Source: PGYT01 sp963675055
GTDB taxonomy: Bacteria; Bacteroidota; Ignavibacteria; Ignavibacteriales; Melioribacteraceae
Length of the DNA: 64,000 nucleotides
NCBI GenBank assembly: GCA_963675055.2
Contig: CAXXJE010000004.1
Location: forward strand, 620,001 to 684,000
Direction of reading: 5' to 3'
The translations under genes were made by a program, and so were the position numbers. Shown here one piece after another: positions 45,112 through 53,639 of this stretch; within the stretch, counting starts at the first letter, position 1; each line of letters begins with the position of its first letter. The notes beneath the pieces are model-generated. The model had not been told where the DNA came from. It saw nothing but the letters and a program-made list of their open reading frames with translations, and did no database searches.

Positions 45112-45143
45112 ACAAATTATGTGGCATCGAATTCACAATTTGT
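45112..45143 (+). terminator. Possible weak terminator after the eIF-2B-like gene
   Basis: ACAAATT (45112-45118) pairs with AATTTGT (45137-45143); ATCGTTTTTATT follows. The stem is AT-only apart from one pair, so efficiency is doubtful. Confidence 0.35.
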
Positions 45144-45317
45144 ATCGTTTTTATTCGTTGTACCGGTCTTTATTTTGCATATAAGTATATTATTGTTTGA
45201 GACTTGGTCAGAATTATCGAAAACAAAAAATACCGTAATTCTTAATCACCAATTTTGACGACTTCTTAGCAATACCAGATAACTTTTGAAGAATTTATTA
45301 ATAATCACGAGGGTCAT

Positions 45318-46868
45318 ATGAAAAAAGCATTAAACTATTCCGTATTACTTTATTTATTAACTGTTTATTTTGTAATACCTCCCAATGAGTCTAAATCACA
45401 GCTAAGGGATTACCCCTTCAAACTTGGGTTCCATGCTAACTATGTATTGGCTGCAAATGAGTATGAAGACAGCGGATTATTGTTCCTGCTTCGTGGCTAC
45501 GGCAGAGGAGAATTATCTAAGACTTTCCAATTGGAAGGCGGTATCGGCTACGGAGTACTTCAAGGTGATGATTATGGCGGTAATGACTACATGACCAGAA
45601 TCATTCCTGTTGATTTAAGGTTGCTGTATATGCCGTTCGAACTTGAATCCTGGAATCCTTACCTGTATGTTGGGGCTGGTGGAGTTGCCTGGTGGGTTGC
45701 AGATAGTCCCAGATTTCCCAAGTATCCTCCCGAAGATGAGTTAACCGGTTTTACAGCCCTTGGTGAGATTGGTCTTGGAGCTGAATTCGCATTAAGTTCA
45801 CAATGGTCATTTGAGTTAACTGCCGGTTACAACATTATGTTTGATGATAAAACTAACGGTAACTCGTCTAATCTTCAGGACGATTTCTTGCATGACTACG
45901 ACCGCTATATAAATTTGGGACTTGGTTTCAACTATGTTATTGAGGGTTGCGATACCGACAATGATAATGATGGTTTAACCAAGTGTGAAGAAGATGAGCT
46001 CGGAACTGATCCTAACAATGCTGATAGCGATGGTGATGGACTAAATGACGGTGATGAATTCAAGAAGTACGGCACTGATCCGTTGAATACTGACAGCGAT
46101 GGTGACGGCTTATCAGATTATGAAGAGGTTATAACTCATAAATCAAATCCGAATAAGACCGACACTGATGGCGACGGTTTGAATGACGGCGACGAAGTTA
46201 ATAAGTACAATACTGATCCGACAAACGCTGATACAGATGGTGATGGTTTGAACGATGGCGATGAGGTACATAAATATGAAACCGATCCTACAAAAGCCGA
46301 TACAGACGGTGACGGACTCAACGACGGCGCTGAAGTTAACAAGTATAAAACAGATCCTAATAATACAGACACAGATGGTGACGGACTAACTGATGGTAAA
46401 GAAGTAAGCAAAATCAAATCTGATCCGCTTGTTGTTGACACTGATAAAGGTAGTGTCGGAGATGGCGTGGAAGTGGATAGAGGAACAAATCCGTTGGATC
46501 CTGCTGATGATGTTCGCAAAATGGTTGATGTTACATTCGAACCGATTTTGTTTGATTTCGATAAATCCGTTGTTAAAAGTTCAGAGGCTGACAAACTGAA
46601 AAAAGTAGTACAATTTATGCGTAAAAATGCCGATGTGGATCTTATTATAAGTGGTTACACAGATGCTGTTGGTCCTAACAGTTATAATAAAAAATTATCC
46701 GATAAGCGATCTGCTGCGGTAAAAAAATGGTTAACCGATAAGGGCATAGACGCTGACAGGTTAAAAACCAAGGCATTCGGACAAGATAACCCTGTTGCTG
46801 ACAATAGTACCAAGTTAGGAAGGAAACAAAACAGGAGAGCTGAACTAAAAACTAAAGATATGGAATAG
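45318..46868 (+). CDS. OmpA-family outer-membrane protein with thrombospondin type 3 calcium repeats
   Basis: 516 residues. A signal peptide (to about 27) is followed by an eight-strand-type beta barrel (about 30-210). A stalk of eight calcium-binding TSP3 repeats (212-396, D-x-D-x-D-G-L-x-D-G-D-E) leads to an OmpA C-terminal peptidoglycan-binding domain (about 405-515). That domain has the pattern FDFDKSVVKSSEADKLKKV and SGYTDAVGPNSYNKKLSDKR. The protein should link outer membrane and peptidoglycan. The last repeat has lost most calcium ligands. Own promoter region of 250 bp and own terminator. Confidence 0.93.
   Translation: MKKALNYSVLLYLLTVYFVIPPNESKSQLRDYPFKLGFHANYVLAANEYEDSGLLFLLRGYGRGELSKTFQLEGGIGYGVLQGDDYGGNDYMTRIIPVDLRLLYMPFELESWNPYLYVGAGGVAWWVADSPRFPKYPPEDELTGFTALGEIGLGAEFALSSQWSFELTAGYNIMFDDKTNGNSSNLQDDFLHDYDRYINLGLGFNYVIEGCDTDNDNDGLTKCEEDELGTDPNNADSDGDGLNDGDEFKKYGTDPLNTDSDGDGLSDYEEVITHKSNPNKTDTDGDGLNDGDEVNKYNTDPTNADTDGDGLNDGDEVHKYETDPTKADTDGDGLNDGAEVNKYKTDPNNTDTDGDGLTDGKEVSKIKSDPLVVDTDKGSVGDGVEVDRGTNPLDPADDVRKMVDVTFEPILFDFDKSVVKSSEADKLKKVVQFMRKNADVDLIISGYTDAVGPNSYNKKLSDKRSAAVKKWLTDKGIDADRLKTKAFGQDNPVADNSTKLGRKQNRRAELKTKDME
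45951..46505 (+). repeat. Tandem in-frame 69-bp repeats (TSP3 region)
   Basis: Eight units of about 23 codons (first one 24), each with D-T/S-D-G-D-G-L-N-D-G-D-E-V-x-K-Y-x-T-D-P. Units three to six are nearly identical in protein but differ at synonymous sites, so the array is old rather than freshly duplicated. Confidence 0.85.
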
Positions 46869-46885
46869 GAATAATAGATTATTCA

Positions 46886-46915
46886 ATCCCCCGGTGTAAT
46901 TACAAGCCGGGGGAT
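46886..46915 (+). terminator. Strong terminator after the OmpA gene
   Basis: ATCCCCCGG (46886-46894) pairs with CCGGGGGAT (46907-46915), followed by TTTTAT. Confidence 0.9.
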
Positions 46916-46950
46916 TTTATACCCGCCTATTAAAATAAAAGGACATTATA

Positions 46951-47760
46951 ATGGAAGAATTCATTCAAGATATACCCAATATTTTGGGTAAGTACGGGTT
47001 GGCTATTGTGGGCGCAATTGTAATGCTGATAATCGGATTATGGTTATCAAAGTTATTGACAAAAGTTGTTGTTAAAGTACTAACCAAGAAAGAAATAGAC
47101 AATACTGTTGTACAGTTCCTGGCAAGTCTTCTAAAAATGGTCCTGTATGCTGTTGTTGTTTTGGCAACCTTAGATCAATTGGGCATTGAAACAACCTCCT
47201 TTATTGCTTTGATCGGCGCCGCAGGCTTGGCAATTGGTTTTGCACTGCAGGGCTCCCTTTCAAACTTTGCAGCCGGTGTTATGTTGATTGTATTCCGTCC
47301 ATTTAAAGCCGGTGATTTCGTCCAAACTGCTGGTGAAAGCGGGGTTGTTGAATCTGTTCAGATGTTTATTACAACGTTAAAGACTCCGGATAACAAGACA
47401 ATTTTTATCCCTAATTCAAAAATCACCGGTGATAATATCACTAACTTCTCTGCTAAACCAACACGTAGAGTCGACATGGTTTTCGGAATCGGTTATGGAG
47501 ACGATATTGACAAGGCTAAAAAGATTATTTCAGATTTACTTGAGAACGATTCAAGAGTGTTAAAAGATCCCGCAACGGTAATTGTAGTTTCGGAACTAGC
47601 CGACAGCAGTGTGAATATTACGGTTCGTCCATGGGTGAACTCAGCTGACTATTGGGGACTGTACTTTGATATGACAGAAGGTGTTAAAAAAGCCTTCGAC
47701 GAACAGGGAATTTCAATTCCATTCCCGCAAAGAGATGTACATTTATTCAAACAAAATTAA
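46951..47760 (+). CDS. Small-conductance mechanosensitive channel, MscS family (second copy)
   Basis: 269 residues, three N-terminal membrane segments, pore helix LIGAAGLAIGFALQGSLSNFAAG close to the E. coli MscS one, beta domain FRPFKAGDFVQTAGESG, FIPNSKITGDNITNFS, and the end ISIPFPQRDVHLF. This copy is closer to classical MscS than the one at 3422. Single gene between two terminators. Confidence 0.95.
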   Translation: MEEFIQDIPNILGKYGLAIVGAIVMLIIGLWLSKLLTKVVVKVLTKKEIDNTVVQFLASLLKMVLYAVVVLATLDQLGIETTSFIALIGAAGLAIGFALQGSLSNFAAGVMLIVFRPFKAGDFVQTAGESGVVESVQMFITTLKTPDNKTIFIPNSKITGDNITNFSAKPTRRVDMVFGIGYGDDIDKAKKIISDLLENDSRVLKDPATVIVVSELADSSVNITVRPWVNSADYWGLYFDMTEGVKKAFDEQGISIPFPQRDVHLFKQN

Positions 47761-47768
47761 TATAAATC

Positions 47769-47791
47769 AGGGCTGGAGAAAATCCAGCCCT
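47769..47791 (+). terminator. Convergent-gene hairpin after mscS
   Basis: AGGGCTGGA (47769-47777) pairs with TCCAGCCCT (47783-47791) around GAAAA. The following T content is low on the plus strand. It lies between two converging genes and may serve both. Confidence 0.6.
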
Positions 47792-47797
47792 TACTGT

Positions 47798-49276
47798 TTA
47801 TTTCGATTTATAATTAGCTAGAATTTCCAGCACAGAATCAGTAATTGTCTCAGTATCCCTCGAAGTCAAGAGGTGACCATTAACCAGAAATGAGAACACA
47901 AGTTCTTCCCCGTCCAAGGTAGTCACATAACCCGACAATCCTCTTACATTTGATATTGTTCCTGTCTTGGCTTTTACATTGCCCTCTGCCGCAGTATGTT
48001 TCATCCTGTTTTTTAAGGTGCCGTCTATACCTGCATGAGGAAGAATATCCTGCCATAAATCTTTATAGTCCGTCCGGTACATATATTCCATTATCAAAGC
48101 CAGTTCCTCAGGGCTAACAAAATCATACCGTGTTAAACCGGAACCATCGGCATAACTAATATCATTTTTATCTATTCCCATTTCCTCAAGCCTTGCATAT
48201 ACATCTTCCCTGCCGTTACTAAATGAACCGAGTCCGTGATTTAAATATCCCATAACTCTTACCATCGTTTCGGCATACAAATTTTGGCTCTTCTTCATCA
48301 GGACTTTTACAATGTCTCCAAGCGATGGAGATTTATGTGTTATCAGATGAATTTTTAGGGAGTCTGAATAATTCAACGAATCAAGATCATCAATATCCTT
48401 CGCAGAGCCCTTTACATTAATCCCCTTTTCGCGGAGCACTTCTTCCAATACCGTAACATAAAACAACGTCGGATTAAATATAGCGGGAGAGATTTCAACA
48501 GTGTCACGATTAGTATTAATCGAACCGCTTACCGTAATCTCATTTATACCATGGGGACGATTATATCTAATCCTGGTCCTGCCGGTATCGGTTGTAATCA
48601 CTTCATTGATAATCGACACAAAATCCGTTTGAACATTAGGAGTTATAATGGCATCATCCCCTGGATTGTTGCCGGGAAGTATATATAAATCGATATAGTT
48701 CTCATTGAATTGCAGTGCACCAACAGGAGCCGCGTACCACGCATCCAGATAGTCGAAAGACCAGCCGTTGCCGAGATGATTATCATCGAAGTTATTATCA
48801 TCTCCCACAATATTTCCATCAATCTCAACGATTCCCATACTAATAAGTGAGTCGGCCCAGCCTCGGAACACATCTCTCGGATCATCAAAGAATCTGGTAT
48901 ATATTGTTGGATCGCCGTCACCGGTTATTATCAGATCACCGGTAATTGATGAGTCCGTTATCACGCCGTTATGCGTTAATTCAGTCGTAAATTGGAAATC
49001 TGGTCCTAATGTTAGAATTGCTGAAGAAGTAGTTACAATCTTCTGATTAGACGCCGGCATAAACATTTTTTCAGCGTTTCTTGAATACCACACCTCGCCG
49101 GTTTTCAGTGACTTGATAAGCGCTCCCCAATGTGCATGCTGAAATGAGGAATCATTAAAAATATTATCGATCTGGTTTACTGTAAGCTGAAACGGATTAG
49201 TTTCCGTAATGATTCTGCCTGACGAACAGGCGCCCAAGACAACAGCTAAAATTAGAATAGGAAATTTTTTCAACAT
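47798..49276 (-). CDS. dacB: D-alanyl-D-alanine carboxypeptidase/endopeptidase (PBP4 type), lipoprotein
   Basis: 492 residues. Lipobox LGAC near residue 17. Penicillin-binding motifs: S-x-x-K as PASNQK (Ser76, Lys79), S-x-N as KKSQNLYAE, K-T-G as VKAKTGTIS. The insertion between the first two motifs is that of the S13 family. Trims or cleaves peptidoglycan cross-links in the periplasm while anchored to a membrane. Convergent with mscS. Confidence 0.93.
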   Translation of the reverse strand: MLKKFPILILAVVLGACSSGRIITETNPFQLTVNQIDNIFNDSSFQHAHWGALIKSLKTGEVWYSRNAEKMFMPASNQKIVTTSSAILTLGPDFQFTTELTHNGVITDSSITGDLIITGDGDPTIYTRFFDDPRDVFRGWADSLISMGIVEIDGNIVGDDNNFDDNHLGNGWSFDYLDAWYAAPVGALQFNENYIDLYILPGNNPGDDAIITPNVQTDFVSIINEVITTDTGRTRIRYNRPHGINEITVSGSINTNRDTVEISPAIFNPTLFYVTVLEEVLREKGINVKGSAKDIDDLDSLNYSDSLKIHLITHKSPSLGDIVKVLMKKSQNLYAETMVRVMGYLNHGLGSFSNGREDVYARLEEMGIDKNDISYADGSGLTRYDFVSPEELALIMEYMYRTDYKDLWQDILPHAGIDGTLKNRMKHTAAEGNVKAKTGTISNVRGLSGYVTTLDGEELVFSFLVNGHLLTSRDTETITDSVLEILANYKSK

Positions 49277-49301
49277 AGGAAGTCCTTTTGAAAGTAATAA
49301 A

Positions 49302-49335
49302 AAACCCGATTCATTATAATAACTGAATCGGGTTT
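49302..49335 (-). terminator. Strong terminator between the M48 protease gene and dacB
   Basis: AAACCCGATTCA (49302-49313) pairs perfectly over 12 bp with TGAATCGGGTTT (49324-49335). On the minus strand TTTTTTATTAC overlaps and follows, ending the M48 transcript. Confidence 0.9.
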
Positions 49336-49353
49336 AAAATGACAAATGTAATT

Positions 49354-50178
49354 TTACTTTTTATAATATTTCATCGCTTCCGGAATAAGTTTCTGTAAAT
49401 CGGAAATACGAGTGTCATCGGATGGATGAGTACTTAAAAATTCCGGAGGCGCAGCACCACCCTTCATTTCCGCCATGCGTTTCCAGAAGTCTACAGCCGT
49501 ATTAGGATTGTATCCTGCCATCGCCATAAAAATTAGTCCCAGGTGATCTGCTTCACTTTCATGCAGTCTGCTGAAAGGTAATAAAACACCTACCTGTGAC
49601 CCTAATCCGAAAGCTGTTAAAGCAATACCTCTAACTTCTTCTGAATTGTTCTCAAGAGCTTTATCAAGCGCCATACCTCCAAGCTGTGCTGCATAAGTCT
49701 GACTCATTCTTTCAGCTCCGTGATCTGCAATAGCATGTGCTACTTCATGCCCCATAACAACAGCAACACCTGATTCTCCCTGACAAATTGGGAGTATACC
49801 GGTGTAAAATGCAACTTTCCCACCGGGCATACACCAGGCATTTACCTGATCGGATTCAAGTAAATTAAACTCCCACTCAAATCCGTTTAACTGACTGCTC
49901 AAATTCTTGGATGCAAAATACTCTTCGACTGCTTTTTGAATATTTTGACCAACTCTACGGATCATTGCTGTACTTTTTTTATCCGTACTCAGTTTGTTTT
50001 CATTTAGTACTTTATCATATTCCGTGAAACTCATTGAAAGAAGCTGAGAATTGGGGACAAAATTAAATTGCTTCCTGCCGGTTATTGCAACTGTGCTGCA
50101 GGCTGCGGCAACGAAACTTAAAAGCAGAACAACCGGAATTAATTTTCTATTAGCGTATATTTGAACTTTTTTAATCAT
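49354..50178 (-). CDS. M48-family zinc metalloprotease, lipoprotein
   Basis: 274 residues from the ATG at 50178 (GAGGG five bases upstream); the frame is open to 50211. Signal peptide with lipobox AAAC-S. Zinc motif HEVAH in VMGHEVAHAIADHGAER, and the third ligand Glu in HESEADHLG. Related to YggG/LoiP and BepA-N: periplasmic quality control of envelope proteins. Single gene, terminator immediately after. Confidence 0.93.
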   Translation of the reverse strand: MIKKVQIYANRKLIPVVLLLSFVAAACSTVAITGRKQFNFVPNSQLLSMSFTEYDKVLNENKLSTDKKSTAMIRRVGQNIQKAVEEYFASKNLSSQLNGFEWEFNLLESDQVNAWCMPGGKVAFYTGILPICQGESGVAVVMGHEVAHAIADHGAERMSQTYAAQLGGMALDKALENNSEEVRGIALTAFGLGSQVGVLLPFSRLHESEADHLGLIFMAMAGYNPNTAVDFWKRMAEMKGGAAPPEFLSTHPSDDTRISDLQKLIPEAMKYYKK

Positions 50179-50327
50179 AACACCCTCTTTTTGGTAAGAC
50201 TGAATATTCACTTTTAAAATAACATTATATTCGCTACAATTTCAATCACAATGAATTAATATAACAAATTCCTGAATCCTTCTGAATTGTTGAACATCAT
50301 ACTGATTAAAAATAAACGGAGGATCAA

Positions 50328-50696
50328 ATGACTGAGCACTTAACAAAAGAAACATTCAAAGAAAAAGTATTTAACTTTGAATCCAGTACGGAATGGAACT
50401 ACAGCGGCGAATTACCCGCAATTATAGATTTCTATGCAGATTGGTGCGGACCATGCAAAATGGTAGCTCCGGTTCTTGAAGAGCTTTCAAAAGAGTATGA
50501 AGGTAAAATCAAGGTTTATAAGATTGATACCGAGGCTGAACAGGAATTAGCTGCTATATTCGGTATTAGAAGTATTCCTTCACTCCTATTTATCCCGAAA
50601 TCCGAAAAACCCCAAATGGCGCAGGGCGCTCTTCCAAAAGACGCTTTGAAGGACGCTATAGAAAATGTCCTCTTAAAAGTTGAATCTGTTAACTAA
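50328..50696 (+). CDS. trxA: Thioredoxin
   Basis: 122 residues, cytosolic (no signal peptide). Active site FYADWCGPCKMVAPVLEEL, cis-Pro in GIRSIPSLLFI. About 15 residues longer at the N-terminus than E. coli thioredoxin. GGAGG-type ribosome site (CGGAGG) upstream. General disulfide reductase. Divergent from the M48 protease gene. Confidence 0.93.
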   Translation: MTEHLTKETFKEKVFNFESSTEWNYSGELPAIIDFYADWCGPCKMVAPVLEELSKEYEGKIKVYKIDTEAEQELAAIFGIRSIPSLLFIPKSEKPQMAQGALPKDALKDAIENVLLKVESVN

Positions 50697-50731
50697 ATAG
50701 TTTATATTTACTAGCTAAATTTATTCTATAG

Positions 50732-50757
50732 AGCCGACTTCCCTAAGGAAGTTGGCT
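50732..50757 (+). terminator. Terminator after trxA
   Basis: AGCCGACTTCC (50732-50742) pairs with GGAAGTTGGCT (50747-50757; one G:U) around CTAA, followed by TTCTTTATA. Confidence 0.85.
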
Positions 50758-50911
50758 TTCTTTATATAGTTGGTATATATTAGAAAAGGTTAAAAATACG
50801 GGAATTTTTATCTTTTCAATTGTTGAGGAACAAAACCGACCTGAAAATAGTTAATCAGGAATGATTCTAAAATATTCGGCTTATTTCTAAATAAATAAGG
50901 AGTGATGCGTA

Positions 50912-51772
50912 GTGAAAATCACTAAACAATTTACTAATCGTGAAAGTCAGAGTCTTGATAAATATTTACAGGAGATTGGTAAAGAGGATTTAATTACTGC
51001 CGAGCAAGAAATAGCGTTAGCGAAAAAGATTAAAAAAGGTGATCAGAATGCACTTGACCGTTTGACAAAGGCAAATCTTCGATTTGTTGTCAGTGTGGCC
51101 AAACAGTATCAGAATAAAGGATTGCCTTTAAGTGATTTGATTAATGAAGGCAATATCGGCTTAATAAAAGCGGCCAAAAAGTTTGATGAAACAAGAGGAT
51201 TTAAATTTATTTCTTATGCAGTTTGGTGGATTAAACAGTCCATAATGCAGGCTATTGCTGATCAATCCCGAATGGTTCGATTGCCTTTGAACAGGGTTGG
51301 AGCCTTAACAAAGATTTCCAAGGCTGCATCTGAACTGGAACAGGAATTTGAAAGAAAGCCTTCTACTGAAGAAATAGCCAAAATGCTTGAAATGGATACT
51401 GAAGATGTCGCTTATGCGCTTAAGGTAGCTGGTCGTCACGTTTCTGTTGACGCCCCTTTCAATCAAAGTGATAATGATAAAAGCAGTCTGCTGGATGTAT
51501 TGTCAAATACAGAGCAGCCTGATCCTGACAACACTTTAATGAAGACTTCACTTAAATCTGATATAGAGCGTTCACTTTCAACACTTAGTGAAAGAGAAGC
51601 TGAAGTTATCAGGCTCTATTTCGGCATTAACACAGAATACTCGGCAACTCTTGAAGAAATCGGTGAGATGCTGAACCTGACAAGAGAACGAGTTAGACAA
51701 ATTAAAGAGAAAGCTCTTCACAGACTTCGTCATTCATCCAGAAGTAAAAATCTTCAGGTTTATCTCGGATAG
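50912..51772 (+). CDS. rpoD: Principal RNA polymerase sigma factor (RpoD/SigA, Bacteroidota type)
   Basis: 286 residues starting at GTG 50912 behind AAGGAG. The protein lacks region 1.1 and begins KITKQFTNRESQSLDKYLQEIG (region 1.2), as in all Bacteroidota-type primary sigma factors. Region 2 (NLRFVVSVAKQYQNKGLPL, AVWWIKQSIMQAI), region 3 and region 4 (EREAEVIRLYFG, TLEEIGEMLNLTRERVRQI) are complete. An out-of-frame ATG (50904) lies between the Shine-Dalgarno and the GTG. Terminator follows at 51793. Confidence 0.95.
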   Translation: MKITKQFTNRESQSLDKYLQEIGKEDLITAEQEIALAKKIKKGDQNALDRLTKANLRFVVSVAKQYQNKGLPLSDLINEGNIGLIKAAKKFDETRGFKFISYAVWWIKQSIMQAIADQSRMVRLPLNRVGALTKISKAASELEQEFERKPSTEEIAKMLEMDTEDVAYALKVAGRHVSVDAPFNQSDNDKSSLLDVLSNTEQPDPDNTLMKTSLKSDIERSLSTLSEREAEVIRLYFGINTEYSATLEEIGEMLNLTRERVRQIKEKALHRLRHSSRSKNLQVYLG

Positions 51773-51792
51773 ATTAATATTTAATTTTTAAG

Positions 51793-51814
51793 AGCCCGTT
51801 CTCAGGATCGGGCT
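51793..51814 (+). terminator. rpoD terminator, embedded in the 3' end of the convergent symporter gene
   Basis: AGCCCG (51793-51798) pairs with CGGGCT (51809-51814), followed by TTTTTTTATG. The symporter stop codon (51802-51804) is in the loop and the downstream arm and T run encode its last residues. Confidence 0.85.
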
Positions 51815-53499
51815 TTTTTTATGTCCAGAACCGGACTTAAAAGATATGAAATCACAACAACCAGCGAACATCCTATGAAATTAAACCAAAGATAAGATAT
51901 ATCAGTGAATATGTAGCACAAGATCACAATAGTTTCAGCAATTGCGCCTGCTACAAAAACCGAATTGCCTTTCACCCTTTTAATAAAGAACGCGACAAGA
52001 AATAATCCCAGTATCGTTCCGTAAAAAAGCGAACCCAATATGTTCACGGCTTCGATCAGAGAGCCGAGTAGATTAGCGAACAAGGCAAATCCGATAGCGT
52101 AAATTCCCCAGAATACAGTAGCTAGTTTCGACACTTTCACGTAATGTTCTTCCGATTCATTCGAAGAAATAAGACGTTTATAAATATCAACAACCGTTGT
52201 GGATGTAAGCGCGTTTAACTCGGCGGAAGTAGAAGACATTGAAGCCGAAAGGATGGCAGCTAATACTAATCCGATTAATCCAACCGGCAGGAAATTCACC
52301 ACGAAATTGAGGAAGATATAATTAGTGTCATTCGTATCAAATCCGGGACTCGCTTTTTCCATGAGGCCTATTGCCTTCTCACGGATTTCATCCTGTCGGC
52401 TGCTGCTTATATCAACTGCGTCCTGAAGCCGGGCCTGACCTTTCTCATCTCCCCTGTCGATCGCTCCAAGCATATCGCGCAGCTGAGCCGCTTTTGTCTC
52501 GTGGATTTCCTTATAATCCTTTTCAAGTCCAGCAAACTCCTCGGAAAACTTTGAATTCTCGACGTTCTCAATAGCATTAGTATTAAAGAAAATGGGAGGG
52601 ACAGTAAATTGGTAGAAAGCAAAAACCATTGCCCCGATAAGCAGAATAAAAAATTGCATCGGAATTTTAACAATCCCGTTCATAAGTAATCCCATCCGGC
52701 TCTGTTTAATTGAGCTTCCAGCAAGATACCTCTGAACCTGCGACTGGTCCGTACCGAAGTATGAAAGCATCAGGAATGTTCCACCAATTATCCCGGACCA
52801 GAAAGTATAGCGATTATCCAGATCGAATGAGAAGTCAATTGCATTTAGTCTGCCCATCTTTCCTGCCACGAACGCAGCGTCCAGTGGTGATATGTCATCA
52901 GGCATCAAATAAAAAATTGTTACAAACGCCGCTACCATTCCGAAGAATATAATCGTCATTTGCTGGATGTGAGTTTTATTAACCGCGTTAGTCCCGCCGA
53001 TTGCGGTATAGATAATTACTAGTACTCCGATTCCAATAATCGTTATTTGTAAATTCCATCCAAGCAGCGCCGAGATTATTAGAGCAGGCGCGAAAATAGT
53101 AAAGCCTGCCGCGAGTCCTCTCTGTGTTAGAAAAAGCACTGAACCGAGTATACGGTTCTTCAGATCGAAGCGCTGTTCGAGATACTCGTAGGCAGTGTAG
53201 ACGTTCAATTTATGAAAGATAGGGACGGCAGTAATTGAGAGTATTACCATAGCAATAGGCAGTCCGATATAAAATTGGACAAACCGCATACCGTCCACGT
53301 AGGCCTGTCCGGGAGTTGAAAGGAATGTGATCGCGCTGGCCTGCGTAGCCATAATGGATAATGCCACAGCGTACCACGGAGTGGACTTGTTAGCCAGCAG
53401 GTAGCTTTTAATGTTCTTGCTACCCTTTGTCTTCCATGCGCCATAGACTGTTACAAACAGCAGGAATCCGCTCATTATTAGCCAGTCGATCAAGCTCAT
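51802..53499 (-). CDS. Sodium:solute symporter (SLC5 family)
   Basis: 565 residues, about 13-14 hydrophobic segments. Na+-site region SIMATQASAITFLSTPGQAY in TM1-2, and the family motif GGTNAVNKTHIQQM in the middle. A ~90-residue hydrophilic loop rich in Glu/Lys (about 330-400) is larger than usual. Substrate unknown; relatives import sugars, sialic acid or amino acids. The ATG overlaps the stop of a 47-residue membrane peptide (ATGA), and the 3' end is inside the rpoD terminator. Part of the PIG-L, small peptide, symporter unit. Confidence 0.93.
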   Translation of the reverse strand: MSLIDWLIMSGFLLFVTVYGAWKTKGSKNIKSYLLANKSTPWYAVALSIMATQASAITFLSTPGQAYVDGMRFVQFYIGLPIAMVILSITAVPIFHKLNVYTAYEYLEQRFDLKNRILGSVLFLTQRGLAAGFTIFAPALIISALLGWNLQITIIGIGVLVIIYTAIGGTNAVNKTHIQQMTIIFFGMVAAFVTIFYLMPDDISPLDAAFVAGKMGRLNAIDFSFDLDNRYTFWSGIIGGTFLMLSYFGTDQSQVQRYLAGSSIKQSRMGLLMNGIVKIPMQFFILLIGAMVFAFYQFTVPPIFFNTNAIENVENSKFSEEFAGLEKDYKEIHETKAAQLRDMLGAIDRGDEKGQARLQDAVDISSSRQDEIREKAIGLMEKASPGFDTNDTNYIFLNFVVNFLPVGLIGLVLAAILSASMSSTSAELNALTSTTVVDIYKRLISSNESEEHYVKVSKLATVFWGIYAIGFALFANLLGSLIEAVNILGSLFYGTILGLFLVAFFIKRVKGNSVFVAGAIAETIVILCYIFTDISYLWFNFIGCSLVVVISYLLSPVLDIKKARS

Positions 53500-53639
53500 T
53501 CAAAGAACCTTGTAAAAAGATAGAAGATGAGTATCAGTAATGCCGTTTGAGCAATTACAAATAAGTAGAGTTTATTCCAGGATTTTAATACCGGCGGTTT
53601 TTCTTCTCCGTCATTATCCGGATTTAATTCATCAATCAT
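53496..53639 (-). CDS. 47-residue single-span membrane protein coupled to the symporter
   Basis: Frame of 48 codons on the minus strand: MIDELNPDNDGEEKPP, a polar linker, then one hydrophobic span (KLYLFVIAQTALLILIFYLF) and the end TRFFE. Its ATG lies 8 bp inside the end of the PIG-L gene and its TGA overlaps the symporter ATG (ATGA), so the three genes are translationally chained. Acidic N-tail, one transmembrane helix and Arg just after it suggest an N-out or N-in single-pass peptide. Probably an accessory subunit of the symporter; I infer this from position only. Confidence 0.75.
   Translation of the reverse strand: MIDELNPDNDGEEKPPVLKSWNKLYLFVIAQTALLILIFYLFTRFFE

Noticed and set aside
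46136..46594. 152-codon minus-strand Ser/Pro-rich frame opposite the OmpA gene
   Set aside because: It is the antisense shadow of the calcium-repeat codons; the low-complexity composition follows from the repeats.
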